A DNA stretch of 64,000 bases from CAYQQQ01 sp964420125 (GTDB lineage: Bacteria; Actinomycetota; Acidimicrobiia; Acidimicrobiales; Microtrichaceae): NCBI GenBank assembly GCA_964420125.1, contig CAYQQQ010000008.1, positions 93,248-157,247 on the forward strand, read 5' to 3'. Below, one piece after another: positions 34,437-43,692 of this stretch. How positions within the stretch are numbered: the stretch's first letter is position 1; every line of letters begins with the position of its first letter. The position numbers and the translations under genes are program-made. Under the pieces are notes generated by a model. It saw only the letters and a list, made by a program, of their open reading frames with translations, did not search any database and had not been told where the DNA came from.

Positions 34437-36707
34437 CTAACTCATCCGGGCCCGGATGATGTTGAGCGCGGAGCCTGCCCGGAACCACTCGACGTGCTCC
34501 TCGCTCAGGGTGTGCCGTCCATGGAACTCCAGCGTCGAGCCGTCCGGCTTGGTCAGCACGCAGACCACCGGCCGATCGGGTGCGAGCTCGTCCAGGCCCG
34601 TGATGCTGATCCGGTCCTCCTCGCCGATGGCGTCGTAGGTTGCCGGTTCGGCGAAGGTCAGCGGCAGCACGCCCTGCTTCTTGAGGTTGGCCTCGTGGAT
34701 CCGGGCGAAGCTGCGCACGATGATGGCCCGGCAGCCACGGAAGCGCGGCTCCATCGCCGCGTGCTCGCGGCTCGAGCCCTCACCCCAGTTCTCGTCCCCC
34801 ACGGCCACCCAGGGCTGGCCTGCTTCGTGGTAGTGGCGGGCGATCTCGGGGAAGGGCTTGGTCTGGCCGTCGAGCTGGTCCTTGCCTTCTCCCACGGCGT
34901 CGGTGAAGGCGTTCACGGCGCCGAGGAAGAGGTTGCCGGAGATGTTCTCCAAGTGCCCCCGGTACCGCAACCACGGCCCTGCCATGGAGATGTGGTCGGT
35001 GGTGCACTTCCCCTTCGCCTTCAACAAGATGGGCAGTTCGATGAAGTCGGCGCCGTCCCACGGTTCGAAGGGGGTGAGCAGCTGGAGGCGCTCGGAGGTC
35101 GGGGAGACCCTGACCTCCACCGACGAGCCGTCCGGGGGCGGGGCCACGAAGCCGGACTCACCGGGGGTGAATCCGGCCTTCGGCAGCTCTTCGCCGATCG
35201 GAACCACCAGCCGGACCTGGTGACCCTCCTCGTTGACGAGGGTGTCGGTGAGCGGGTTGAACTCGAGGGTGCCGGCCAGGGCGAGCGCAACCACCGTCTC
35301 GGGTGAGGTGACGAAGGCGAGCGTGTTGGGCGAGCCATCGTTGCGCTTGGGGAAGTTCCGGTTGTACGACGTGACGATGGTGTTGGGTCCCGAGGTCACG
35401 GATTCGGGTCGCGACCACTGGCCGATGCACGGCCCGCAGGCGTTGGCGAGCACCGTGGCTCCGGCGGCCTCGAACACCTCGAGCAGGCCGTCTCGCTCGA
35501 TGGTGGCCCGCACCTGCTCGGAGCCGGGGGTGATCAGCAGGGGGGTCTTGACCTTCAGGCCGTGGGCTGCGGCGTCGCGCAGGATCGACGCGGCGCGGGA
35601 GATGTCCTCGTAGGACGAGTTGGTGCAGGACCCCACGAGGGCGGCCGAGGGCTCCAACGGCCAGCCCTGGGCACGGGCTTCGGCGCCGAGGGCTCCCACG
35701 GGGCGCGCCAGGTCGGGTGTGTGGGGGCCGTTGATGTGGGGCTCCAGGGTCGAGAGGTCGATGGTGATCACCTGGTCGAAGCACCGCTCGGGGTCGGCGA
35801 GCACCTCGTCGTCGGCCCGGAGGTGGGCGGCGACGGCCTCGGCGGCCTCGGCGATCTCGTTGCGATCGGTCGCTCGCAGGTAGCGGGCCATGGCGTCATC
35901 GAAGCCGAACACCGAGGTGGTCGCTCCGATCTCGGCACCCATGTTGCAGATGGTCGCCTTGCCGGTCGCAGAGATGGCGTTCGCTCCCGGGCCGAAGTAC
36001 TCGACGATCGCGCCCGTGCCGCCCTTCACCGTGAGGATGTCGGCGACCTTGAGGATCACGTCCTTGGGCGAGGCCCAACCGCTGAGCTCGCCCAGCAGCT
36101 CCACCCCGATCAGCTTGGGCCAGCGGACGTTGAACGGGAACCCGGTGAGCACGTCGACGGCGTCGGCGCCGCCGACGCCGATCGCCACCATCCCCAGACC
36201 GCCTGCGTTGGGGGTGTGGGAGTCCGTGCCGACCATCATCCCGCCCGGGAAGGCGTACTGCTCGAGCACGACCTGGTGGATGATGCCCGAACCGGGCTTC
36301 CAGAAGCCGACCCCGTAGCGGGCCGAGACGGACTCGAGGAAGTCGTAGACCTCGGCATTGCCCGCCTCGGCGGCCAGCAGGTCGACCCGACCGTTCTCCT
36401 TGGCCTGGATCAGGTGGTCGCAGTGCACCGTGGCGGGCACCGCCACCCGTGCCAGTCCTGCGGTCATGAACTGCAGGAGCGCCATCTGCGCGGTGGCGTC
36501 CTGCATGGCGACGCGGTCGGGCCGCAGGTCGTTGTAGGTCTCGCCGCGTCCGAAGTCCGCTCCGGGGTCGTCGAGGTGGGCGACGAGGATCTTCTCGGCG
36601 AGGGTGAGCGGCCGGCCGAGTCGCTCGCGCACAGCGGGGATCCGCTGCTCGAAGCGGCTGTAGGCCTCTCGGACGAGCCCGATCGGGGTTGAGGCGGTGA
36701 TGTCCAT
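34437..36707 (-). CDS. Aconitate hydratase, mitochondrial type
   Basis: A 756-residue aconitase interconverting citrate and isocitrate with a 4Fe-4S cluster. Cluster cysteines lie in VGSCTNSSYED and ANACGPCIGQW, and substrate residues in GTDSHTPNAGGLG. The C-terminal swivel domain contains GEGSSREHAA. Length and order (short linker, MDITASTPIGL start) fit the mitochondrial-type aconitases rather than the roughly 900-residue AcnA usual in actinobacteria. ATG c36707 has GAGGAG seven bases upstream. It is divergent from a GntR regulator, converges with the HAD-PlsC gene (35 bp apart), and is about 5 kb from citrate synthase. Confidence 0.93.
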   Translation of the reverse strand: MDITASTPIGLVREAYSRFEQRIPAVRERLGRPLTLAEKILVAHLDDPGADFGRGETYNDLRPDRVAMQDATAQMALLQFMTAGLARVAVPATVHCDHLIQAKENGRVDLLAAEAGNAEVYDFLESVSARYGVGFWKPGSGIIHQVVLEQYAFPGGMMVGTDSHTPNAGGLGMVAIGVGGADAVDVLTGFPFNVRWPKLIGVELLGELSGWASPKDVILKVADILTVKGGTGAIVEYFGPGANAISATGKATICNMGAEIGATTSVFGFDDAMARYLRATDRNEIAEAAEAVAAHLRADDEVLADPERCFDQVITIDLSTLEPHINGPHTPDLARPVGALGAEARAQGWPLEPSAALVGSCTNSSYEDISRAASILRDAAAHGLKVKTPLLITPGSEQVRATIERDGLLEVFEAAGATVLANACGPCIGQWSRPESVTSGPNTIVTSYNRNFPKRNDGSPNTLAFVTSPETVVALALAGTLEFNPLTDTLVNEEGHQVRLVVPIGEELPKAGFTPGESGFVAPPPDGSSVEVRVSPTSERLQLLTPFEPWDGADFIELPILLKAKGKCTTDHISMAGPWLRYRGHLENISGNLFLGAVNAFTDAVGEGKDQLDGQTKPFPEIARHYHEAGQPWVAVGDENWGEGSSREHAAMEPRFRGCRAIIVRSFARIHEANLKKQGVLPLTFAEPATYDAIGEEDRISITGLDELAPDRPVVCVLTKPDGSTLEFHGRHTLSEEHVEWFRAGSALNIIRARMS

Positions 36708-36808
36708 GGTTGGCTCCTCGGCGGTCGTCGGTGGTGCGGTCGGATGTCGTCGGCGAGTGGGGACGCCGGTGATGGGGAGGAGCCACGAAGGGTTCCCCTC
36801 CATCAGCA

Positions 36809-36827
36809 ATACAAGTAGCATACAAGT
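36809..36827. promoter_or_regulatory. Putative GntR operator between aconitase and its regulator
   Basis: ATACAAGT occurs twice (36809-36816 and 36820-36827), spaced by 11 bp, on an AT-rich patch ending one base before the GntR start codon. The complementary ACTTGTAT resembles half-sites of HutC-type GntR proteins (CTTGTATATACAAG). On the minus strand TG-TATGCT in the same patch could be the aconitase -10. Binding here would control both genes. Confidence 0.5.
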
Positions 36828-36828
36828 C

Positions 36829-37569
36829 GTGAGGCCCATCCGCTACCAGCTCATCGCCGACGACCTGCGGCGCCGCATCGGTGGGGGCGACCTCGACCAG
36901 GTGGGCGTGCTCCCCTCGGAGTCGGAGCTGTCGGCGGAGTACGACGCCAGCCGGGTCACCGTACGCCGAGCGCTGGAGACCCTGCGCACCGAAGGCCTCG
37001 TGGAGAGCCGCCAGGGATTCGGTTGGATCGTCGCCGGAGAGCCGCTGCGCCAGGACCTGTCGAGGTTGGCCACCATCGAGGGCCAGCTGGCGGCGGCAGG
37101 TCTGCGCTCGGAGCGTCGGATCCTGTCCTTCGGGTTCGTCGCCGCTCCCCGGAGGGTGCGTGACCTGCTCGGCGCCCCCACCGTGCTGGAGGTGCGGCGC
37201 GTCAACCTCGCGGACGGCCGGCCCTTCGCCCGGGTCACGGTGTGGTGCCCCGAGGAGCTCGGCGCCTCGCTCAGCCGCGACGACGTGGAGCGCGCCAGCT
37301 TCCTCGAGCAGCTTCCCGTCGGCCTCGGCGGGGCCACCCAGACCATCGGAGCCGAGGCCGCCTCGCCAGAGGACGCCGCGCTGCTCGCGGTGCCCGAGGG
37401 GGCACCGGTCCTGGTGGCCGAGCGGATCACCCGCAACGACGCCGGCCGGCCGGTGCTGCTCTCGGAGCACGTCTTCCCTGGCCATCGGACCAGGTTCGCG
37501 GTGGAGCTCCCGTTCGACGACGGTCAGCTCAACCCCACGGGTGTGCGGCTGCTCGACGATCGTGGATGA
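36829..37569 (+). CDS. GntR-family regulator, HutC subfamily
   Basis: A 246-residue regulator: winged helix-turn-helix at residues 1-70 (LPSESELSAEYDASRVTVRRAL) and a UTRA-type ligand domain at about 80-240 (LRSERRILSFGF, VLEVRRVNLADGRPF). GTG 36829 is the only start that keeps the complete helix-turn-helix and lies just after the presumed operator. Its position opposite aconitase suggests control of aconitase and of itself; the ligand may be an intermediate of the citric acid cycle (inference). A hairpin terminator shared with the pilin gene follows. Confidence 0.9.
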   Translation: MRPIRYQLIADDLRRRIGGGDLDQVGVLPSESELSAEYDASRVTVRRALETLRTEGLVESRQGFGWIVAGEPLRQDLSRLATIEGQLAAAGLRSERRILSFGFVAAPRRVRDLLGAPTVLEVRRVNLADGRPFARVTVWCPEELGASLSRDDVERASFLEQLPVGLGGATQTIGAEAASPEDAALLAVPEGAPVLVAERITRNDAGRPVLLSEHVFPGHRTRFAVELPFDDGQLNPTGVRLLDDRG

Positions 37570-37592
37570 GGGTGTCCACCGATGCCGGACGC

Positions 37593-37622
37593 GTTCGTGG
37601 GGCCCCGGAGGACCCCACGAAC
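37593..37622. terminator. Bidirectional hairpin terminator
   Basis: GTTCGTGGGG (37593-37602) and CCCCACGAAC (37613-37622) form a perfect 10-bp stem between the convergent GntR and pilin genes. Confidence 0.6.
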
Positions 37623-37653
37623 TGGAAGGAGAGAAGAAGAAGGAGGTTGCCGG

Positions 37654-37836
37654 TCAGGCCAGCGAGGAGCCGGCCTCGTTGAGCTTGTCGCGGGCCTCGC
37701 CGCCGAGGAAGGTGATGGCGGCGATCGCCACCACGGCGATCAGCGCCACGAGCAGCGCGTACTCGACGAGGGAGGCGCCACGCTCGGTGCGGGTGTGGGC
37801 CTGCAGCCAGGTCTTCAGGAACTCGTACTGGGTCAT
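37654..37836 (-). CDS. Flp/Fap-type pilin subunit
   Basis: A 60-residue type IVb pilin: a short cytoplasmic leader (MTQYEFLKTWLQAHTRTER), then GASLVEYALLVALIAVVAIA with the conserved Glu and Tyr after the cleavage region and a single long hydrophobic helix, ending GGEARDKLNEAGSSLA. Flp pilins are cut by a prepilin peptidase and assembled by a Tad machine for adhesion; no tad gene is present in the window. AGGAG lies nine bases before the ATG. About 200 bp of leader separates it from the response regulator gene; in it CCTGGA and TCCAGG are paired, and I recognise no known riboswitch. Confidence 0.88.
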   Translation of the reverse strand: MTQYEFLKTWLQAHTRTERGASLVEYALLVALIAVVAIAAITFLGGEARDKLNEAGSSLA

Positions 37837-38036
37837 GGTCAGGTTCTCCTCTGATTGGTGCTTCTTGGTCAGTGCTGGGTAGGTCGGCGGCTGAGGTTCA
37901 GTGCCGACCTGGTTGGTGCTGGTGCTGTGGGAGGCACCCGCCCTGGAGTACCTCTGTTCCGTGTATCGACCTTCCAGGCGGAAACTGAATAGGCCGAACG
38001 ACCCACTCCTGGGCCGTTGCGACCCCGTCGTCCGGT

Positions 38037-38684
38037 TCACTGCAGCGACACGATCCCCATGCGCACCGCCTGCAGCACCGCCTGGGTCCGGTCGCGCGCG
38101 TCGAGCTTCTGGTAGATCGACGCCAGGTGGTTCTTCACGGTCTTCTGGGAGATGTACAGGCGTGCAGCCACCTCGGGGGTGCTGCAGCCGTCGGCGATGA
38201 GCTGGAGCACCTCCTCCTCCCGCTTGGTCACCAGCCGGTCCTCCTCGACCGGTGCCCCGTGGTCGCCCCGACGGACCTCGTCGAGCATCGTGCGGGCAAG
38301 TTGAGGTGACAGCACCGTGTCGCCCTCGGCAGCCATCCGCACCGCCTCGGCGATCTCCCGCGTGGAGCAGTCCTTGGTGAGGTAGCCCGTCGCGCCGGCC
38401 CTGATGGCGTTGGCCAGGACCTCCTGGTCGGCGTGCATCGTGAGCATCACCACCCGGCTCGGGCAGCCCGTGTCCTTGATCTGACGGCATGCCTCCACCC
38501 CGTCGCAGTTCGGCATGGTCACGTCCATGAGCACCACGTCGGGGCACAGCTCCATGGTCCGGGTGATCGCCTCCACGCCGTCGGAGGCCTCGCCCACCAC
38601 ATCGAAGCCAGCCTCGGTCATCGAGCGCCGGAGTCCCTCACGCAGCATCCGATGGTCATCCGCGATGAGCAGTCGTACCGCCAT
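38037..38684 (-). CDS. NarL/LuxR-family response regulator
   Basis: A 215-residue two-domain regulator: receiver domain with acidic pair Asp9-Asp10, phospho-acceptor Asp54 (VVLMDVTMPN), Thr in VVMLTMHA and Lys in GYLTKD. A LuxR-type helix-turn-helix lies at about 150-212 (TKREEEVLQLIADGCSTPEV, then SQKTVKNHLASIYQKL). ATG c38684 is preceded by AGGAGG. It begins 10 bp after the kinase gene, so kinase and regulator form an operon; the Flp pilin just downstream is a plausible target. Confidence 0.93.
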   Translation of the reverse strand: MAVRLLIADDHRMLREGLRRSMTEAGFDVVGEASDGVEAITRTMELCPDVVLMDVTMPNCDGVEACRQIKDTGCPSRVVMLTMHADQEVLANAIRAGATGYLTKDCSTREIAEAVRMAAEGDTVLSPQLARTMLDEVRRGDHGAPVEEDRLVTKREEEVLQLIADGCSTPEVAARLYISQKTVKNHLASIYQKLDARDRTQAVLQAVRMGIVSLQ

Positions 38685-38694
38685 GCGCTGCCTC

Positions 38695-40710
38695 CTAGAC
38701 TCCGAGGACCTCGTCCTCAACGGTGGTGGACGAGCCGGTGGCGCCGACCGCCGGATGCGCAGACGCACCGGCATGCTCCTCGGCCTGCGGATCGACGACG
38801 CAGCGCACGCGCGTGCCGCGGCCCGGGGCGCTCACGATCTCGAGGGTCGCTCCGATGCTCGCTGCGCGCTCGCGCATCCCGAGCACCCCATAGGAGTCGA
38901 GCCGCCCCGCCCGCCCCTGCTCGAAGCCGATGCCGTTGTCTGTGACGTCGATCAAGGCCCGCTGGCCGTCGCAGCGCCACAGGACCCGCACGGCGGTTGC
39001 ATCGGCGTGGCGCTCCACGTTGGCCAGCGCCTCCTGCGCCACGCGCCACATCTCCCGCTCCTGCAGCAGCGGCAGACGTGCCTCGTGGTCGGCGTCCACC
39101 AGGATGGTCATCCCGCTGCGCTCGGCGACCCGGGCAGCGAACTGCTCCAGCACGTCGGCCAGGCCCATGCTCTCCGACACGTCGGTGCGCAGGTCGTAGA
39201 GCGTGTCGCGCACCTCGCGGATCACGCCGCGCACGTCCTCGCGCAGCTGGGCGATCTCCGCGGTGACCGGGTCGCCGATCTGGTCGAGCTCCACGATGCG
39301 GTCCAGCTCGAAGGCCAGGTAGGCCAGCGACTGCCCGATGCGGTCGTGCAGGTCGCGTGCGATGCGCGTGCGCTCCTCGTCGGCGCCGACGGTGCGAAGT
39401 CGGGCGAACCACCGAGCGTTGTCCACGGCGAGCGAGGCCGGCGCCACGAACCCCTCGATGAGCTCGAGGTCGCGGGCGTTGAAGTGGTCGAGGTCACCGT
39501 GCTCGATGGCCAGGAGCCCGATGACCGAGCCGCGTGCGGGCATGACGGTGTAGATCCCCGAGCCCCCCCGCTCCCACAGGCCGCCGCCTTCGGTGGGCAG
39601 GTCCGGCAGGTACACCGGGCGGTTGTCGGCCAGCGCTCGACGGAGCCCGGGAGGGAGATCGGTCGCGCCGAGGTGCTGGCGGAGGTGCAGCCCGTGGTGC
39701 CTCGCCACCTGCCAGCTGCCGTCGGTCTCGTCGAACAGCAGCACGGCGATGGCGTCGTAGCCGACCAGCGACTTCATGCGCGACACGGTGGAGTCCAGCA
39801 CGTCGTCCAGGTCGAGCGACGCCGGCAGCGTCTGGGTGACGCGGTGCAGCGAGAACAGCAGCGTGTTGGCGTCCGACAGCCGACTGAGCCGGTCGAGCGC
39901 CAGCTCGCGTTCTCGGATCGCCTCACCGGAGATGCGGCGGGCGTAGCCGGAGATCACGGCCACGATGAGGACGATCACCGCCCACGACGCCGACTGGAGC
40001 ACCGCCTCGCGCCGATCGAGGCTGTCTGCCACGAACGGGAACGAGACCGCCAGCACCGCCACCACGGCGATGCGCAGGCCGAAGCCGAAGCCCCGGGCGA
40101 GCCCCGCCAACGCCACCGGTGTGAGGAGCGTGAACACCAACGGGGAGCTCCACCCGCCGGTGAACGCGATCGCCAGCACGTGGAGCGCAACCTCACCGAG
40201 GAATCGCAGCAGCGAGGGGAGGTCGTCGGCGAAGCGGAGGGGCTTGAACGCCCGGAACACGGCGTAGGCGACGATCACCGCCGTCCAGATCCGCAGCGGG
40301 AGGTCGAGGTCGCCTTCGCTCATGGCCAGCAGCAGCGACACGGCGATGGTCGCCAGGCGCATCGCGGTGATGAGGCTCGAGAAGGTGGCGATCCGGTCGG
40401 TGCCCCGGCTCAGCTGGTCGGCCATGATGTCGAAGTCACCCGTCGGGCGCTCGTCGTGGTCGATCATGGCCTCCCGCAGGTCGCGTCGGATCCTCTGGCG
40501 CATCCGGTCGCCGAACCCGGGTGAACCCTGGCGGTGGTCCGGGTCCAGGGCGCTGGGGGCGGTGCCGTCGCCCGGGTCGAGGTTGTCCCTGAGCGCCGAG
40601 AACTCGTCGAGGGGGCCGCCGCCCGCCTCCGGGCCGGTCGCCGGGGTGGCGCCTGGCTCGGGTCGGTCCGTGTGACCGTCGGGGTCGGGAATCAGGGGCG
40701 CGGGCTGCAT
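38695..40710 (-). CDS. Membrane sensor histidine kinase with GAF domain (NarL-partner type)
   Basis: The 671-residue kinase has a disordered N-terminal 90 residues and five or six membrane spans at about 108-265 (e.g. IWTAVIVAYAVFRAF, VLQSASWAVIVLIVAVISGY). A GAF domain (290-440) follows, then a HisKA_3 phosphotransfer helix with the His in RIARDLHDRIGQSL (about 454) and a HATPase domain with DNGIGFEQGR near 595 and YGVLGMRERA. It lacks an obvious extracytoplasmic sensor domain, so the signal is probably sensed in the membrane or by GAF. It is co-transcribed with the response regulator. Confidence 0.92.
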   Translation of the reverse strand: MQPAPLIPDPDGHTDRPEPGATPATGPEAGGGPLDEFSALRDNLDPGDGTAPSALDPDHRQGSPGFGDRMRQRIRRDLREAMIDHDERPTGDFDIMADQLSRGTDRIATFSSLITAMRLATIAVSLLLAMSEGDLDLPLRIWTAVIVAYAVFRAFKPLRFADDLPSLLRFLGEVALHVLAIAFTGGWSSPLVFTLLTPVALAGLARGFGFGLRIAVVAVLAVSFPFVADSLDRREAVLQSASWAVIVLIVAVISGYARRISGEAIRERELALDRLSRLSDANTLLFSLHRVTQTLPASLDLDDVLDSTVSRMKSLVGYDAIAVLLFDETDGSWQVARHHGLHLRQHLGATDLPPGLRRALADNRPVYLPDLPTEGGGLWERGGSGIYTVMPARGSVIGLLAIEHGDLDHFNARDLELIEGFVAPASLAVDNARWFARLRTVGADEERTRIARDLHDRIGQSLAYLAFELDRIVELDQIGDPVTAEIAQLREDVRGVIREVRDTLYDLRTDVSESMGLADVLEQFAARVAERSGMTILVDADHEARLPLLQEREMWRVAQEALANVERHADATAVRVLWRCDGQRALIDVTDNGIGFEQGRAGRLDSYGVLGMRERAASIGATLEIVSAPGRGTRVRCVVDPQAEEHAGASAHPAVGATGSSTTVEDEVLGV

Positions 40711-40847
40711 GGGTCGTGGCGGCCGGACGGTGTGCCGGCTCCGCTGGGTTCATCGGCACGAGTCCTGCGGGGGCTGAAGAAATTGGCCGCGCAGTGGCGC
40801 TCGGACGCTTCGTGGAGCGCGCCGACGTCATCTGGGTGCACCCGCAC

Positions 40848-40853
40848 TACGCT
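40848..40853 (+). promoter_or_regulatory. -10 element of a leaderless promoter
   Basis: TACGCT, six bases, GTG 40860. It decides the start of coaE. Confidence 0.6.
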
Positions 40854-40859
40854 CCGGCG

Positions 40860-41459
40860 GTGCGGTTGATCGGGCTCACGGGGGGCATCGGCTCGGGGAA
40901 GTCGACGGTGTCGGCAGCGCTGTCGCGCCGCGGGGCGGTGGTCGTCGACGCGGATGCGATCGTGCGCCAGCTCCAGGAGCCGGGCGGTGTGGTGTTCGAG
41001 GAGATGGTCGAGCGGTTCGGGGAGGGGATCCTCGACGATGCCGGGGCCCTCGACCGGGCGGCGGTGGCCAGGATCGTGTTCCACGACAAGGAGGCGCTGG
41101 CGGCGCTCAACGCCATCGTGCACCCTCGCGTCTACGAGGAGATCGACCGCCGTGTCGCCGACCAGCGTGGAACGGACCACGTGGTGGTGCTCGACATCCC
41201 CCTGCTGGGCACCCCGGGGTGGCCGGGCCTCCAGGGGCGCATCGTGGTGGACGTCGACCCGGAGGTGGCGATCGAGCGGCTCGTCGCCGATCGCGGGTTC
41301 GACGAGGAAGATGCCCGGGCGCGCATCGCCAACCAGATCAGCAGGGAGGACCGGCTCGCCACCGCCGACTACGTCGTCGACAACGGCGGGTCACTGCGCG
41401 AGCTGGAGGCGGAGGTGGACCTCGCATGGGAGTGGATCCAGACGGTGCCCGACGAGTAG
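40860..41459 (+). CDS. coaE: Dephospho-CoA kinase
   Basis: A 199-residue P-loop kinase that phosphorylates the ribose 3'-OH of dephospho-CoA, the last step of CoA synthesis. Walker A is LTGGIGSGKSTV at residues 6-17; DADAIVRQL and HPRVYEEI follow, as in all CoaE. It lacks the C-terminal UPF0157 (GrpB-like) extension found in mycobacterial CoaE. An upstream in-frame ATG would add 48 residues without family support, so GTG 40860 is chosen. It lies 91 bp before uvrB, an order common in actinobacteria. Confidence 0.94.
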   Translation: MRLIGLTGGIGSGKSTVSAALSRRGAVVVDADAIVRQLQEPGGVVFEEMVERFGEGILDDAGALDRAAVARIVFHDKEALAALNAIVHPRVYEEIDRRVADQRGTDHVVVLDIPLLGTPGWPGLQGRIVVDVDPEVAIERLVADRGFDEEDARARIANQISREDRLATADYVVDNGGSLRELEAEVDLAWEWIQTVPDE

Positions 41460-41538
41460 CGCCGAGGCTGGTGGCTGGCGGGTCGCTGCGCGCCTGCGCC
41501 GGATCCCGTGCCGAGGATCCCGTGTCGTAGAGGGTCGT

Positions 41539-41544
41539 TACCAT
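41539..41544 (+). promoter_or_regulatory. -10 element of a leaderless promoter
   Basis: TACCAT, six bases, GTG 41551. No LexA-box-like sequence is seen in the 91-bp coaE-uvrB gap. Confidence 0.5.
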
Positions 41545-41550
41545 CTCCTC

Positions 41551-43692
41551 GTGACCGAACCCGCCGAGCCCTCCGCAGGCAACCCCCCAGAGCGCACCTC
41601 CGCAGGACTTCCCGTGTCGCCGATGGTGCGTGGAGGCGCCGGCGGGGGTGTGGCGCCGGCACAGGTGCGCCCGTTTCGGGTCGTCTCGGAGTTCCAGCCG
41701 GCCGGCGACCAGCCCGCCGCCATCTCCGCTCTGGCGGAGGGCGTCGAGGGGGGCGAGCGGTTCCAGACGCTGCTGGGCATCACCGGCTCGGGGAAGTCCG
41801 CCACCGTCGCCTGGACCATCGAACAGGTCCAGCGGCCCACCCTGGTGATCGCTCCCAACAAGAGCCTCGCCGCTCAGCTCGCCAACGAGTTCCGAGAGCT
41901 CTTCCCGGACAACCGGGTGGAGTACTTCGTCTCCTACTACGACTACTACCAACCCGAGGCCTACATCGCCAGCAGCGACACCTACATCGAGAAGGACTCC
42001 TCGGTCAACGACGAGATCGACCGCCTGCGCCACTCGGCCACGGCCGCGCTCCTCACCCGTCGTGACGTGATCGTGGTGGCCTCGGTGAGCTGCATCTACG
42101 GCCTCGGCTCACCGGAGGAGTACTCGGGCCGGTTGCTGGTGGTGCGCCTGGGCGACACCATCGACCAGCGCGACGTGCTCCGCCACCTGGTCGACCTCCA
42201 GTACGAGCGCAACGACGCCAACCTGGTTCGCGGCAAGTTCCGTGTCCGTGGCGACGTGATCGAGATCCACCCCGCCTACGACGAGACCGCGGTGCGCGTC
42301 GAGCTCTTCGGCGACGACGTCGAGGCGATCACCGTGGTCGACCCGCTCACCGGGGAGAAGGTGGCCGACCTCGAGGAGCTGGTGGTGTTCCCCAACACCC
42401 ACTACGCCACCTCCGACGAGCGCATCGGTGCGGCGATCCGTCGCATCGAGGCCGAGCTCCAGGAGCGGCTGGCCCGCTTCGACGCGGAGGGGAAGCTGCT
42501 GGAGGCCCAGCGGCTGCGGATGCGCACGGAGTACGACCTGGAGATGCTCCAGGAGATGGGCTTCTGCAACGGCATCGAGAACTACTCCGCCCCGATCGAT
42601 GGCCGTGGAAGGGGTGAGCCTCCCTACACCCTGCTCGACTTCTTCCCCCCCGACTACCTCACGATCATCGACGAGTCCCACGTCACGATCCCCCAGCTGC
42701 ACGGCCAGTACGAAGGGGATCGCTCACGCAAGGAGAGCCTCATCGAGCACGGGTTCCGCCTGCCCTCTGCGGCCGACAACCGCCCGCTGCGCTTCGAGGA
42801 GTGGGTGGAGCGCGCCGGCCAGACGATCTTCCTGTCCGCCACGCCCGGCGACTGGGAGATCGAGCACTCCTCCAGCGTCGTGGAGCAGATCGTGCGACCC
42901 ACCGGCCTCATCGACCCCGAGGTGGTGATCAAGCCCACCAAGGGCCAGATCGACGACCTGATGGCCATGATCGAGGAACGGGTGGCGGCCGGCGAGCGGG
43001 TGCTCGTCACCACCCTCACCAAGAAGATGGCCGAGGACCTCACCGACTACCTGTTGGAGATGGGGGTGCGGGTGCGCTACCTGCACTCCGAGGTGGACAC
43101 GTTGCAGCGCATCGAGCTGGTGCGAGATCTGCGTTTGGGGGAGTTCGACGTGCTGGTCGGCATCAACCTCCTCCGTGAGGGCCTCGACATCCCGGAGGTG
43201 TCGCTGGTGGCCATCCTCGACGCCGACAAGGAGGGCTTCCTGCGCTCGGAGCGCTCGTTGATCCAGATGATCGGCCGGGCGGCACGCAACGTGAACGGCC
43301 AGGTGGTCATGTACGCCGACGCCGTCACCGACTCCATGACGAGAGCCGTGTCGGAGACCAACCGTCGTCGCGGCCTGCAGCAGACCTACAACGAGGCCCA
43401 CGGGATCCATCCACAGACGATCCGCAAGGCCGTCACCGACATCCTCGCCGACCTGCGGGGCCCCGACGGGTCGACGCCGGTCCCGGGCGGCGGTCGGCGG
43501 CGTCAGCGCCCCGGTGAGCGGGCGCGAGCCGAGCAGTTCAAGGACCTCCCCCCCGAAGACCTCGGGGCGCTCATCGCCGTGCTCGAGGACGAGATGCACC
43601 AGGCCTCCGCCGACCTACGCTTCGAGGAGGCGGCTCGCCTGCGCGACGAGATCACAGAGCTCCGCCGCGAGCTGCGTTCTGCTGGAGCCTGA
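41551..43692 (+). CDS. uvrB: UvrABC system protein B
   Basis: The 713-residue damage-verifying helicase of nucleotide excision repair. Visible are Walker A GITGSGKSATVAW, the beta-hairpin region YYDYYQPEAYI, DEIDRLRHSAT, the DESH box (IIDESHVT), helicase motifs QMIGRAARNVNG, and the C-terminal UVR domain (EDEMHQASADLRFEEAARLRD) that contacts UvrC. The N-terminal about 45 residues are an extra Pro/Gly/Ala-rich extension before the conserved FRVVSEFQPAGDQP. A leaderless promoter precedes it. Confidence 0.97.
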   Translation: MTEPAEPSAGNPPERTSAGLPVSPMVRGGAGGGVAPAQVRPFRVVSEFQPAGDQPAAISALAEGVEGGERFQTLLGITGSGKSATVAWTIEQVQRPTLVIAPNKSLAAQLANEFRELFPDNRVEYFVSYYDYYQPEAYIASSDTYIEKDSSVNDEIDRLRHSATAALLTRRDVIVVASVSCIYGLGSPEEYSGRLLVVRLGDTIDQRDVLRHLVDLQYERNDANLVRGKFRVRGDVIEIHPAYDETAVRVELFGDDVEAITVVDPLTGEKVADLEELVVFPNTHYATSDERIGAAIRRIEAELQERLARFDAEGKLLEAQRLRMRTEYDLEMLQEMGFCNGIENYSAPIDGRGRGEPPYTLLDFFPPDYLTIIDESHVTIPQLHGQYEGDRSRKESLIEHGFRLPSAADNRPLRFEEWVERAGQTIFLSATPGDWEIEHSSSVVEQIVRPTGLIDPEVVIKPTKGQIDDLMAMIEERVAAGERVLVTTLTKKMAEDLTDYLLEMGVRVRYLHSEVDTLQRIELVRDLRLGEFDVLVGINLLREGLDIPEVSLVAILDADKEGFLRSERSLIQMIGRAARNVNGQVVMYADAVTDSMTRAVSETNRRRGLQQTYNEAHGIHPQTIRKAVTDILADLRGPDGSTPVPGGGRRRQRPGERARAEQFKDLPPEDLGALIAVLEDEMHQASADLRFEEAARLRDEITELRRELRSAGA

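Noticed and set aside
37837..38036. Possible cyclic-di-GMP riboswitch before the pilin gene
   Set aside because: The leader folds at CCTGGA/TCCAGG, but the conserved core of known c-di-GMP aptamers is not recognisable.
41460..41550. Search for a LexA box before uvrB
   Set aside because: No GAAC-N4-GTTC or close variant occurs; only a GGATCCCGTG direct repeat of unknown meaning is seen.
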